A DNA stretch of 64,000 bases from Paramoeba atlantica (lineage: Eukaryota; Discosea): the NCBI GenBank assembly GCA_977017575.1, contig CDRNVI010000047.1, positions 248,001 to 312,000 of the forward strand, in the 5' to 3' direction. Positions within the stretch are counted from its first letter, which is position 1. Each line of letters begins with the position of its first letter. Made by a program: the position numbers and the translations under genes. A model generated the notes under the pieces. The model saw only the letters and a program-made list of their open reading frames with translations, ran no database searches and was not told the origin of the DNA. Below, piece by piece: positions 56,575 to 64,000 of the stretch.

Positions 56575-56928
56575 ATGCCTCTTCCTCTGGTGTTTGCCTT
56601 CGTAGGTGTAGGGGTGGCGTTCTACCAGCTGCGTCGTGCGTTTCCCCATCTAGTTCACTCTTTGGGGAATTCGCCCAAATCGTTGCTTTCTCACCCGAGT
56701 GCAGTTGGATACAAAAGGTATTTCGGTCCCGGTTTTTTACCTACCATGAGTTTATCAGAGGCAAAACTCATTTTAGGTTTTTCTTCTGACGACTGCCCAA
56801 CTACTGAGGAGATACGAAAAGCGCACCGTTCACTTGTTGCAATACATCACACCGACTTGGGCGGTTCGGTATACCTAAACAAAAAGATGAATGAGGCCAG
56901 GGATAAATTACTACAGTCACAGAGGTGA
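56575..56928 (+). CDS. PAM18: Pam18/Tim14-like J-protein with HTD in place of HPD
   Basis: 117 residues: a membrane helix at 4-18, a short linker, then a Pam18-type J domain (MSLSEAKLILGF, TTEEIRKAHRSLVAIHHTD, LGGSVYLNKKMNEARDKLL). Pam18 recruits and stimulates mtHsp70 at the TIM23 import motor. Layout, length and the GGS.YL..K.NEA.D signature point to Pam18 rather than Pam16. The J-domain tripeptide that activates Hsp70, HPD, is HTD here (residues 92-94; codons CAC ACC GAC). The proline change usually weakens Hsp70 stimulation, so this may be a regulatory or specialised subunit, or a tolerated lineage variant. Confidence 0.85.
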   Translation: MPLPLVFAFVGVGVAFYQLRRAFPHLVHSLGNSPKSLLSHPSAVGYKRYFGPGFLPTMSLSEAKLILGFSSDDCPTTEEIRKAHRSLVAIHHTDLGGSVYLNKKMNEARDKLLQSQR

Positions 56929-57315
56929 CTTGTTTTGGAACTTAATTGAACACGGTCCCTAGGTAGGATTTGTTTTTTTATGCTCTCTTTTCTTGCCTTT
57001 AGGTGATCAGAGAGCGAGCAACTGTCACGTACTGTGATAGAAGCTCGTTGGGTGAGCTGATGTTTGTGCTCCCTACTTCGTATTCAAATGCACTATTGGT
57101 TCCACACGATGTAAAATACTTTCACGAAAGCGTTTATCATTTATCACGAAAGCGTTTTTGTCCCCCGAGCCCCTAGTTCGGCTGGGTACAGTCTACATGT
57201 GCTAGGTACTGCCCACATACTTTCCGATATGAATCAACTCATTTTTTGTCACTCTGCATCATAGATTTATCTTTACCGATGCAAATAGCGTGTCGTCTAC
57301 GCCACTAAAATATCT
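56929..57315. other. Intergenic, no gene seen
   Basis: TATCACGAAAGCGTTT(A/T) occurs twice near 57120-57160. No gene seen. Confidence 0.4.
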
Positions 57316-57948
57316 ATGAATACCTTTGATCCAGATGAGGTCTCCACGCTAGGGGGTGCCAGCACTGCCTCTCTCCCCCCGGAGTATCAACTCTCACAGT
57401 TGACGCAACACATCGAAAGCCCTCATCCCAGTTGGGAAACAAACACTCCCGCATGTGAGTGGAATGGAATCCTGTGTCACACGGGGGCGGAGAGACGTCG
57501 CATGTTACGATCCCTTCAGGATCTTTTTTATGAAGTCGATATTATTTCATGGCAACACCGCAATCTTCGCGGTGTGTTGAAATGGGAGCACCTCCCCGAT
57601 ACGCTTCGCGAAATTTTTCTAGCGGAAAATCGACTGACAGGGGAGTTGTCTCTGCGGCAGCTACCGGCGAATTTAGAAGTATTTGACGTGGCAGATAATC
57701 TTTTTTATGGAACGTTGCACTTTGCCGATATACCCACTACGGTGCGCTATTTTAGTGTAAAAAACAATGCATTTAGAGGTCCTGTTGTGTTGTCACAGCT
57801 TCTGGGGAGTGTAGAGTATTTTAGTGTAGACGGAAATCCAGCTCTAAGGTTCGTGGACTCTGACCAAAGGCCACAATGCAAAACAGAACTTGCTTTTGAC
57901 CGTGACTGTTTCCGACGCTGTGAATCAAAGGAGTGTTCAGTCATGTGA
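57316..57948 (+). CDS. Leucine-rich repeat protein ending in a CaaX box (LRR-16)
   Basis: 210 residues. STASLPPEYQLSQLTQHIESPHPSW and an extended WNGILC block (with a 15-residue insert RRRMLRSLQDLFYEV before the usual W) are followed by about five repeats (LPANLEVFDVADNLFYGTLHF, LLGSVEYFSVDGNPALRFV). The tail is unlike any paralogue: Cys-rich CKTELAFDRDCFRRCESKE and then CSVM, a good CaaX box for farnesylation (X = Met), with two further cysteines nearby that could be palmitoylated. Membrane attachment on the cytosolic face is therefore inferred, which also fits the absence of a signal peptide. Confidence 0.84.
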   Translation: MNTFDPDEVSTLGGASTASLPPEYQLSQLTQHIESPHPSWETNTPACEWNGILCHTGAERRRMLRSLQDLFYEVDIISWQHRNLRGVLKWEHLPDTLREIFLAENRLTGELSLRQLPANLEVFDVADNLFYGTLHFADIPTTVRYFSVKNNAFRGPVVLSQLLGSVEYFSVDGNPALRFVDSDQRPQCKTELAFDRDCFRRCESKECSVM

Positions 57949-58421
57949 TCGCGTAGTTCGTTTTGTCGTCAAACATAAAAAAATGGCACTGCTTCGAAAG
58001 TACCTTTCGGGATAGCATGGTGCGTTCCCAGTCCTGAACTGTTCTCACTGCTTTCTTTTTTACGTCCTTTGAGTTCCTGTGAAACTTTACGCGATCGACA
58101 AAAACTTTGAATCCTACTAAAGGTTGTTGAAATGAAGTGTACCCTCTACAAAATCTCACCGCATCTCACATCCTCTTCCTTGTCCCCATTTTCCTCCTTC
58201 TCTTTGCAAAAATCAACCTTTCAAAAAATAACTTTAAAGTTATGTTTTATTTTAGTAAAAGTTTCACAAAAAGGATAGAAACAAAAGGATTAAATTCTAC
58301 AACCCATTTCAAATCAACACAAACCCTACAACACCTAAACCCAAAAAACTCAACTTTATATCATAAAAAAACCATTTTCTTCACCACCCTTCCCTTCCCT
58401 CATCCCTCTCCCCCCCATCCC
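57949..58421. other. Intergenic and pyrimidine-rich leader of the TypA gene
   Basis: AT-rich, then a leader of about 45 bases, nearly all C and T, up to the start at 58422. The TypA frame is open back to 58137, but that part is AT-rich and without presequence character, so it was left out. Confidence 0.45.
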
Positions 58422-60476
58422 ATGTTCCACCCTCTCCGGCGTCTCCTCCACACCCTCTCCCCCACCCCCACCCCCTCCTCCTTCCTCAAGTCCCCCCCGC
58501 GTCCCCTTCTCACCGCCCCCGCCCCCGCCCCCTCCCCCCTTCTCTCGCGCCCCCACTTCCGCAACCTCGCGGTCATCGCCCACGTCGACCACGGCAAGAC
58601 GACCCTGGTGGACGCCATGCTGCGCCACAGCGGTACCCTCCGGGAGGCCCGCAACCGCGTGATGGACAGCAAGGACCAGGAGAGGGAGCGCGGGATCACG
58701 ATCCTGGCGAAACACACCAGTTTGTTGCTGCCCGCACTCCCGGGGGGGAGGGGGGAGGGGGGGAGGGGTGTGACGTCGGTTTCGTCGATTTCTTCTTCTT
58801 CTTGTTCTTCCGTGAGTCATGTTGAAAATCGAATTAATCTTGTGGATACGCCTGGACATTTAGATTTTGGTGGGGAAGTTGAACGTGCGCTTCAAATGGT
58901 TGAGGGGTTTCTTCTTCTTGTGGATGCTCATGAGGGGGTGAAGCCCGGGACACGGTATGTGTTACGCAAGGCCCTGGACTTGAGGTTAAAGCCGATTGTG
59001 GTGTTTAATAAAATGGATATGGAGGACTGTGACATTGCCAAGGCCGAGAACCAGGTTCAGGATCTGATTCTGGATTTAGCGACGGATGCGGACCAGCTGG
59101 ATCTCACCATGCTGTACGGCTCCGGACGTGCAGGGTACATGAATACGACACCGGAGGAGAACGGGGGGAAGGGAACTCTCCAACCGCTTTTTGACGCGAT
59201 TTATGACGTGATCCCACCCCCGACGGACACTGCCAAGGACGCCCCGCTTCGTATGCTGGTTGGAAATGTGGACGTGCTTCCTGATGGGACACGTCTGGCG
59301 ATTGGTCGTGTGTTCGCTGGAAGTTTAGTTGTGAAACAAATCATCACCGTTGTGCTTGGCGACCTTCAAGAAAAAGCCCAAGTCAAGAAAATTGAGGTGT
59401 ATCGTGGAGTAGAGCGCATTGAGGTCCCGAATGTGGGTTTTGGTGACATCGCAATCGTCCATCTCACGGAGCCGAAAGGGAAGTCACTCCCTCTTGAAAT
59501 TGGCGCCACGCTGTGTCACGAGGAACACATCGTACCCTGGCCTTATGTCAAACCCGAGGACCCTACCTACACCCTTATTCTCCGCGAGATGGGGGCCTCC
59601 TGGAAGGAAACCGAGATTAAGGATAAGGATAAATCACGATTTATGAATCTACGCAAATACCTCCAGCGGGAGGCCATGAACAACACCGCACTGCGTCTCG
59701 CAGAGCTCCCCGGTACTTCGAATGCGATCCAACTCCAAGGTCGGGGACTTCTCCATATTGGTGTCCTGCTCGAGGACATGCGCCGTGCCGGGTATGAGTT
59801 TGAACTACAGGCCCCGGACACGGTTACAAAGGTAATCAATGGGACCACCCATGAACCTTTTGAGCGTCTTTCCCTAGAGTTTAAAGTCGAGCACTTGGCA
59901 GCTATCACCCAGCTGCTTACCTCACGACATGCAGAACTCGGGGAAACAGAGGTGATTCGTGGGGATCGTGTCGTGCAACACTGTGAGATTGCCACACGAC
60001 TTTTGGGAGATTTAAACCTCCGGGTGCTACGGCTCACGGCGGGGGATGCGGTTGTGCAAACTGAAGTTGCGGAGTACCGTCCGTGTTTAAAAAACGCCAC
60101 CACGAGACGAGCCACCCATGCGTTGGTCTCGGTCGATCACGGAACGACCACAAACTACGCTTTGAGTTTAAATAAAGAACATGGGGTGTTTTTTGTTGGG
60201 TCCGGGACGGCCGTGTTTTATGGTCAAGTGATTGGGGAGACCACAGCGAAACAAACCACCGATCTGCCGTTAAATGTTACCAAGGAAAAAGAGCTGACGA
60301 ATTTCCGTGCGAATGCTATGGATGCTGCGAGACGTACGCAAGTGGGGTTTCGGTACGAGGAGAAGAGTCTGGAGGAGGCGTTGAGTTGGATTACACCAGA
60401 GGAGCTCGTGGTGGTTACCCCGAAGAGCGTACGGATTCGAAAGTGTGTGTTTGATGGGAAAACGAGGAAAAGGTAA
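58422..60476 (+). CDS. TYPA: TypA/BipA-family GTPase, mitochondrial
   Basis: 684 residues from ATG 58422 ([14 protein letters not shown]), an Arg/Ser/Pro-rich presequence without acidic residues. G1 AHVDHGKTT (53-61), G2/switch [18 protein letters not shown]3 [19 protein letters not shown], and G4 NKMD are all present. Domain II, the EF-G-like domain V and the BipA-specific C-terminal domain ([22 protein letters not shown]... [15 protein letters not shown]) follow. RSVRIRK-type [12 protein letters not shown] closes the protein as in BipA. The family acts on ribosome assembly or translation under stress; here it most likely serves the mitoribosome. A Gly-rich insert of about 25 residues splits switch I. 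Confidence 0.92.
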   Translation: MFHPLRRLLHTLSPTPTPSSFLKSPPRPLLTAPAPAPSPLLSRPHFRNLAVIAHVDHGKTTLVDAMLRHSGTLREARNRVMDSKDQERERGITILAKHTSLLLPALPGGRGEGGRGVTSVSSISSSSCSSVSHVENRINLVDTPGHLDFGGEVERALQMVEGFLLLVDAHEGVKPGTRYVLRKALDLRLKPIVVFNKMDMEDCDIAKAENQVQDLILDLATDADQLDLTMLYGSGRAGYMNTTPEENGGKGTLQPLFDAIYDVIPPPTDTAKDAPLRMLVGNVDVLPDGTRLAIGRVFAGSLVVKQIITVVLGDLQEKAQVKKIEVYRGVERIEVPNVGFGDIAIVHLTEPKGKSLPLEIGATLCHEEHIVPWPYVKPEDPTYTLILREMGASWKETEIKDKDKSRFMNLRKYLQREAMNNTALRLAELPGTSNAIQLQGRGLLHIGVLLEDMRRAGYEFELQAPDTVTKVINGTTHEPFERLSLEFKVEHLAAITQLLTSRHAELGETEVIRGDRVVQHCEIATRLLGDLNLRVLRLTAGDAVVQTEVAEYRPCLKNATTRRATHALVSVDHGTTTNYALSLNKEHGVFFVGSGTAVFYGQVIGETTAKQTTDLPLNVTKEKELTNFRANAMDAARRTQVGFRYEEKSLEEALSWITPEELVVVTPKSVRIRKCVFDGKTRKR

Positions 60477-60810
60477 GAAAAGGGGCAGGGAGGCGTGTGT
60501 GAGAAAAGGATAGAATATGTAGAGCTTTTTCTTGCATGTTTTCCTTTCTTACACACGCGTACAACGTGTGAAGAGTGTTCAAGATGTCGATCTGCAATTA
60601 CAGATCTGGAATACATCGTTGCGCGTCAAGTTCTGTCTCCATCATGCGTTTCTCTTTCCTTCTTCCACACACAAAAAGTTTAATCTGTTTCCCCCTTCTA
60701 CTGCTTTCCTTTCATCTTTTTATTTCTTCATTTTCTCCCTTTCCAACCCTTCCCGTCCTATCCCTTTTCTTCCTTCCCTACCTTCCCTCCACTCCCCCTC
60801 CCATGGTTCC
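60477..60810 (+). promoter_or_regulatory. Pyrimidine-rich leader of LRR-17 with a minimal overlapping uORF
   Basis: The last 130 bases are nearly all C and T. The nearest AG is at 60677-60678. ATG 60803 opens a three-codon uORF (M-V-P) whose TGA (60812-60814) overlaps the main ATG (60811). The earlier part of the gap shows nothing. Confidence 0.45.
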
Positions 60811-61833
60811 ATGATCCCCCTTTTCCTCCTCATCCTCCTCATCTCATTTCCCACCCTTTCCCCTTCCACACCCACCCCCTTACACGCTCATGACCCCTTG
60901 TCGAGCTCCAAACCTCTCTCCAAGACATCCCCTCTCCCAACCCCAACCCCCCTCCTCGCTTCCTCCCACCCCCTTGAGTCGATGCTCTCCTTGATTGCCC
61001 CGATCAAAGCCCCCCACCCTAGCTGGAACGCCTCCCATCCCCTCTCCCACTGGTACGGTGTGAAATGCAATGAGCTCGGACACCCTCTAGAGCTTCGCTG
61101 GGCTGGGCTTTCGGTTTTAGGAGAGCTGAACTGGCGATTCCTGCCCCTATCGGTGGTGCGAATTAATTTACACCGCACCCACCTTCGGGGGGAGGTCGTG
61201 CTCGACCCCTCCCACCTCGCTTTGGAGGCCATAAAGATTGGGGGGAATGAGTTTACCGGTTCGTTTCCGTTTCAGACACTCCCCCCAGGGCTACGGCATT
61301 TAGATATTGGGTTAAATCGTTTTCAAGGCGTTGTGGATCTTAGTGCGCTCCCTATGGGGTTGGAGTTTTTATATTGTCACCAGAATACTTTTTCCGGAGG
61401 AGTGTACTTGAGTTTGCTTCCCGTGTGTCTAAAACGGTTGTTGTTGAACGGAAATTTGTTTATCGGGCCTGTGGATCTTCAAAGTCTCCCTCCGGCACTT
61501 CTCTCTCTTCATTTGCAGTCGAATAGTTTTACGGGAAAGGTAAATCTTCGACACCTCCCCTCATGCATAATAGAGATTTTTCTACAGATGAATGCATTTT
61601 ACGGGCGTCTAGATTTGTCGCTTCTGCCGTCTCGTCTGGAGGTTTTGCGATTGGATCATAACCACTTTCGGGGAAGTATTAAGTTAGATTCTCTTCCTCG
61701 AAGTCTGAAAAAACTACATGTAGAAGGAAATCGACTTCATGGAAACGTACGTTTTTCTCAATTTCACTCCAGCCTCATAATTTCTATCTCTTCAAAGGAG
61801 AGGTCAAAAACAATGAATTCTAGTTCTTCATAA
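60811..61833 (+). CDS. Secreted leucine-rich repeat protein (LRR-17)
   Basis: 340 residues from ATG 60811. A clear signal peptide (MIPLFLLILLISFPTLSPST) is followed by a Ser/Pro/Thr-rich stretch, a reduced family module without VRG (MLSLIAPIKAPHPSWN, WYGVKC), and about ten regular repeats (LPPGLRHLDIGLNRFQGVVDL, LPPALLSLHLQSNSFTGKVNL, LPSRLEVLRLDHNHFRGSIKL), the most in the window. It ends in a Ser-rich tail without a membrane anchor. It is the only member here with an unambiguous signal peptide and may be secreted or at the cell surface. Confidence 0.86.
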   Translation: MIPLFLLILLISFPTLSPSTPTPLHAHDPLSSSKPLSKTSPLPTPTPLLASSHPLESMLSLIAPIKAPHPSWNASHPLSHWYGVKCNELGHPLELRWAGLSVLGELNWRFLPLSVVRINLHRTHLRGEVVLDPSHLALEAIKIGGNEFTGSFPFQTLPPGLRHLDIGLNRFQGVVDLSALPMGLEFLYCHQNTFSGGVYLSLLPVCLKRLLLNGNLFIGPVDLQSLPPALLSLHLQSNSFTGKVNLRHLPSCIIEIFLQMNAFYGRLDLSLLPSRLEVLRLDHNHFRGSIKLDSLPRSLKKLHVEGNRLHGNVRFSQFHSSLIISISSKERSKTMNSSSS

Positions 61834-61844
61834 ACAAATGTTGT

Positions 61845-61951
61845 TTAGGCGCTTCGTTAAACGCGGTGGATGTTTTCAACTTAGAGGTCACCACTGCTGC
61901 GCGCTTCGCGTTGAAAACTACCGCCGCGTTTAGCGAAGGGACTAAAAAGAA
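61845..61951 (+). repeat. Hairpin repeat alone (GGCTCTTCG family)
   Basis: Imperfect hairpin: GGCGCTTCGTTAAACGCGGT on the left, ACCGCCGCGTTTAGCGAAGG on the right. The 0.87-kb body seen in other copies is absent. Confidence 0.7.
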
Positions 61952-62141
61952 TCTCTGCAAAAGATCATGAATAGTTCATTTTTTGGGGGTGCAAATATCA
62001 TTTTTACCGACTCTATAAACACGCTTGTCACCGGTCCCAAGCACGGAAGGTTAAGCATCATACAATGCTTAATCAGTGTGAGGGAAGAGCAATAACTCCT
62101 AAACCACTGTCCGGGTTAATATTACTATACCTTCGCATTAC

Positions 62142-62275
62142 AAAGGGCACCTTTGGAAAACCACCACAAAACTGGAACGGTATCTCCCGTTAGAGATCCT
62201 TTTGTCACATCAGAATGCTCTACAAATCGAGAGATACCGTTCCAGTTTCGAGGTGGTTTTCCAAAGGTGCCTTTA
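62142..62275. repeat. Inverted repeat of about 46 bases with a 42-base loop
   Basis: The arms AAGGGCACCTTTGGAAAACC... and its complement ...GGTTTTCCAAAGGTGCCTTT pair with few mismatches (62142-62187 and 62230-62275), including ACTGGAACGGTATCTC on the inner side. It is not related to other repeats here and may be a very small MITE. Confidence 0.65.
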
Positions 62276-62605
62276 GTATCTCCCTCGTCCACTTTAGCCT
62301 GGATTACATAGCCATCAAAACATGCTCCCTAGGACTCCTTACAGCTGCTCCTCCTTCCTCTACGGCCTCGCGTGTCACACACTTCCAGTTGAATGTTGAC
62401 CAGCACAGGGTGAAGACGCATCGAATGAAACCAAAGCGTATACAGGTATATCAGGCTCCAAACGCTCAAAACATAATTCTGTTCTCCGGGGGCCAAAACT
62501 ATTTTTTTCCCAAGAACATCAGATTTCCCTGTGTTTTGACCTGGGATTTTGAATTCTTTAACAGTACGGGTTGTTTAGGTATCTTATCGAAAAAACGTCG
62601 CATTT

Positions 62606-62703
62606 TTAGTCTCTTCGCTATACGCGGTGGTTGTTTCAACTTAGAAGTCACTCATGCTGCGCGCTTCGCGTTGAAAACTACCACCGCGTATAACGAAGAG
62701 CCT
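62606..62703 (+). repeat. Hairpin repeat alone (GGCTCTTCG family)
   Basis: As at 61845: GTCTCTTCGCTATACGCGGT ... ACCGCGTATAACGAAGAGCC, followed by AAAAAAGAAAAATTG as in copy 1. Confidence 0.75.
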
Positions 62704-63119
62704 AAAAAAGAAAAATTGCCAAAATATCATGAATAATCTAGTTTTTTGGGTGAAAAACCTCGATTTTTCGCCAAAAATTGCGAAATTTTAACCCGAATTT
62801 GGGCCGTTTTGGATGCCTTACCAGTAGGCAGGATTGTGTCGGACACATCCTGCGAGCACAACGCAGAGTTAAACCCTGTTGTGTCGGTGAAAAATAATCT
62901 CCTACGCGTGTGCTATCACTTCCCCTAGCTCAATTTTGAAAATTTAATATACTGTGCCCCCCCCACTTATAGTGCCGCGGGGTACCCCCCACTTACACTG
63001 TATAGTGCCGTTTTGAAAAAAACCGTCCAAGAAAAAATGACCAATTTTTTTTGACCAAAAAGTAGAGCAAATATGGTGTAAATTTCTAATGTATTCGTGT
63101 ATGGAAATAATTGAAATTT
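62704..63119. other. Repeat-rich spacer, no gene seen
   Basis: C-runs with (T/A)TAGTGCCG motifs (62955-63015) occur twice. No gene seen. Confidence 0.4.
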
Positions 63120-64000
63120 GCGGTGGTTGTAAAACTACCGCTCTACACTCGATTATTGAAAAAAAAGTGAACAAAAACAGTGAAAATATAAAGGGGAACA
63201 CAGTAATATAATAGAAGAAAAAATATAAAAGGGGTCCGGTGGACCAAAACTGAAAAAAAAATTTGAAAAAAATGGGGGGTCCAGGGGGGCGGGTCCAGGG
63301 GGGGGGCTCCATGGGGAGGGGTCCAGGAGGGGGGGTCATGGTCGAGCAATTTTTTTCGAAAAAATTAGTTTTCGAAAGAAAACCGCAGAAAGGGTAGCCG
63401 GGGTCTTGGCGCGCATTTTCCACCCCCCTACCCGGGGGTGACCCCCGCGCATATCCGCAGGACGGATCCGCCCGTCGTAGAGTTCGGATTTTTTCGGAAA
63501 AAAAATTTTGAAAAAAATTTCAACTTAGCGAAAAAAATGACAAAAAAAATATTTTTCCAAAATCGTTTCCCCTATTGTATTTTGATAGTTTGGGACCTAC
63601 ACTAGCTTTCTCCGCAGTTGTTTTCGCAAGGTATCACTTCTTCGAACCGTGGTGCGCCCCTCAAAATGACCCATTTTTGACTAAAAAAGGTGAAAAAGTA
63701 TTTTTCGGACCCAAAGGGCCCTTTTTGTGTCGAAAGAATGGTATGGTTGGAGTCGTATTCTCTACCCAATACGTTCGGTAGGCTTTCATTCATGCCTACG
63801 AGTGATTTCCCACGCGCAAATGTCGGATTTAGTGCTCGGAGAGCAAAAATACGCGAAAATCACCCCATTTTTACCCGAAATTCGGCTATTTTTGGCTATA
63901 ATCTTTTCATTTTCCAGGCTAAATTTTCTTTTTTAGGCTCTTCGTTAAACGCGGTGGTGGTTTTCAACTCGGAGAGCGTAGCATGAGTGACTTCTAAGTT
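63120..64000 (-). mobile_element. Hairpin-ended repeat, copy 4 (reverse, cut by window end)
   Basis: Matches 54785-55665 closely over its whole length: small hairpin at the left, G-rich patch (63275-63340), CCACCCCCCTACCCGGGGGTG, and the start of the large hairpin at 63936. The last few bases lie outside the window. Confidence 0.78.

Noticed and set aside
1-64000. LTR retrotransposons, endogenous viruses, Polinton-like elements
   Set aside because: No LTR pairs, protease-integrase, capsid or envelope-like sequence was recognised. The only reverse transcriptase is of the LINE type.

Overview
The window looks like nuclear DNA of a flagellate protist of the kinetoplastid/euglenozoan kind (inference, moderate confidence). 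Every host gene I can support reads on the + strand. None of the conserved genes needs an intron. Many start codons sit behind long pyrimidine-rich leaders, as expected for polycistronic transcription with trans-splicing. The conserved genes are plainly eukaryotic: Cks1, PFK-2/FBPase-2, CTU2, PUS7/TruD, SGT, prefoldin 5, COA6, SAM synthetase, NAP, p32/MAM33, a Pam18-like J-protein and mitochondrial TypA/BipA. All three stop codons end genes, so the code looks standard. No tRNA, rRNA, CRISPR array, LTR retroelement or virus-like element was recognised.

Layout. 0-16 kb: an LRR gene, Cks1, PFK-2/FBPase-2, a membrane protein, CTU2, a Tc1-type MITE, an LRR gene, PUS7, small inverted-repeat elements, two LRR genes and an AIF/NDH2-type oxidoreductase. 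16-22 kb: an LRR gene split by a 4.9-kb LINE and a 0.57-kb SINE-like element. 22-31 kb: LRR genes (one split by two SINE-like insertions), SGT, prefoldin 5 and a 0.87-kb hairpin-ended repeat. 31-42 kb: COA6, SAM synthetase, two unidentified genes, an LRR gene and a SAP-domain protein with a large purine-strand minisatellite. 42.5-44 kb: a decayed Tc1 transposase gene carrying a SINE-like insertion. 44-61 kb: LRR genes alternating with NAP, a zinc-ribbon protein, MAM33, a degenerate haem peroxidase, a Pam18-like protein and TypA. 61-64 kb: repeats only.

Two themes stand out. The first is a family of 17 LRR loci, nearly half of all host genes here, placed singly between housekeeping genes. Most share an N-terminal module (VRG..LP.EY.L..., then W.GV.C) followed by 23-residue repeats. 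The second is a LINE and its SINE-like partners. They share the same 5' 20-odd bases and the same 3' end (ATCTCTG, a hairpin whose arms differ but always pair, then CATGA). Four of the six insertions lie at the same phase of the LRR codon repeat. This looks like a LINE/SINE pair that uses the LRR family as its landing site.

Several host proteins have altered catalytic residues that may matter: a haem peroxidase with Cys in place of the proximal His, a Pam18-type J-domain with HTD for HPD, and an FBPase-2 domain lacking the RHG histidine.
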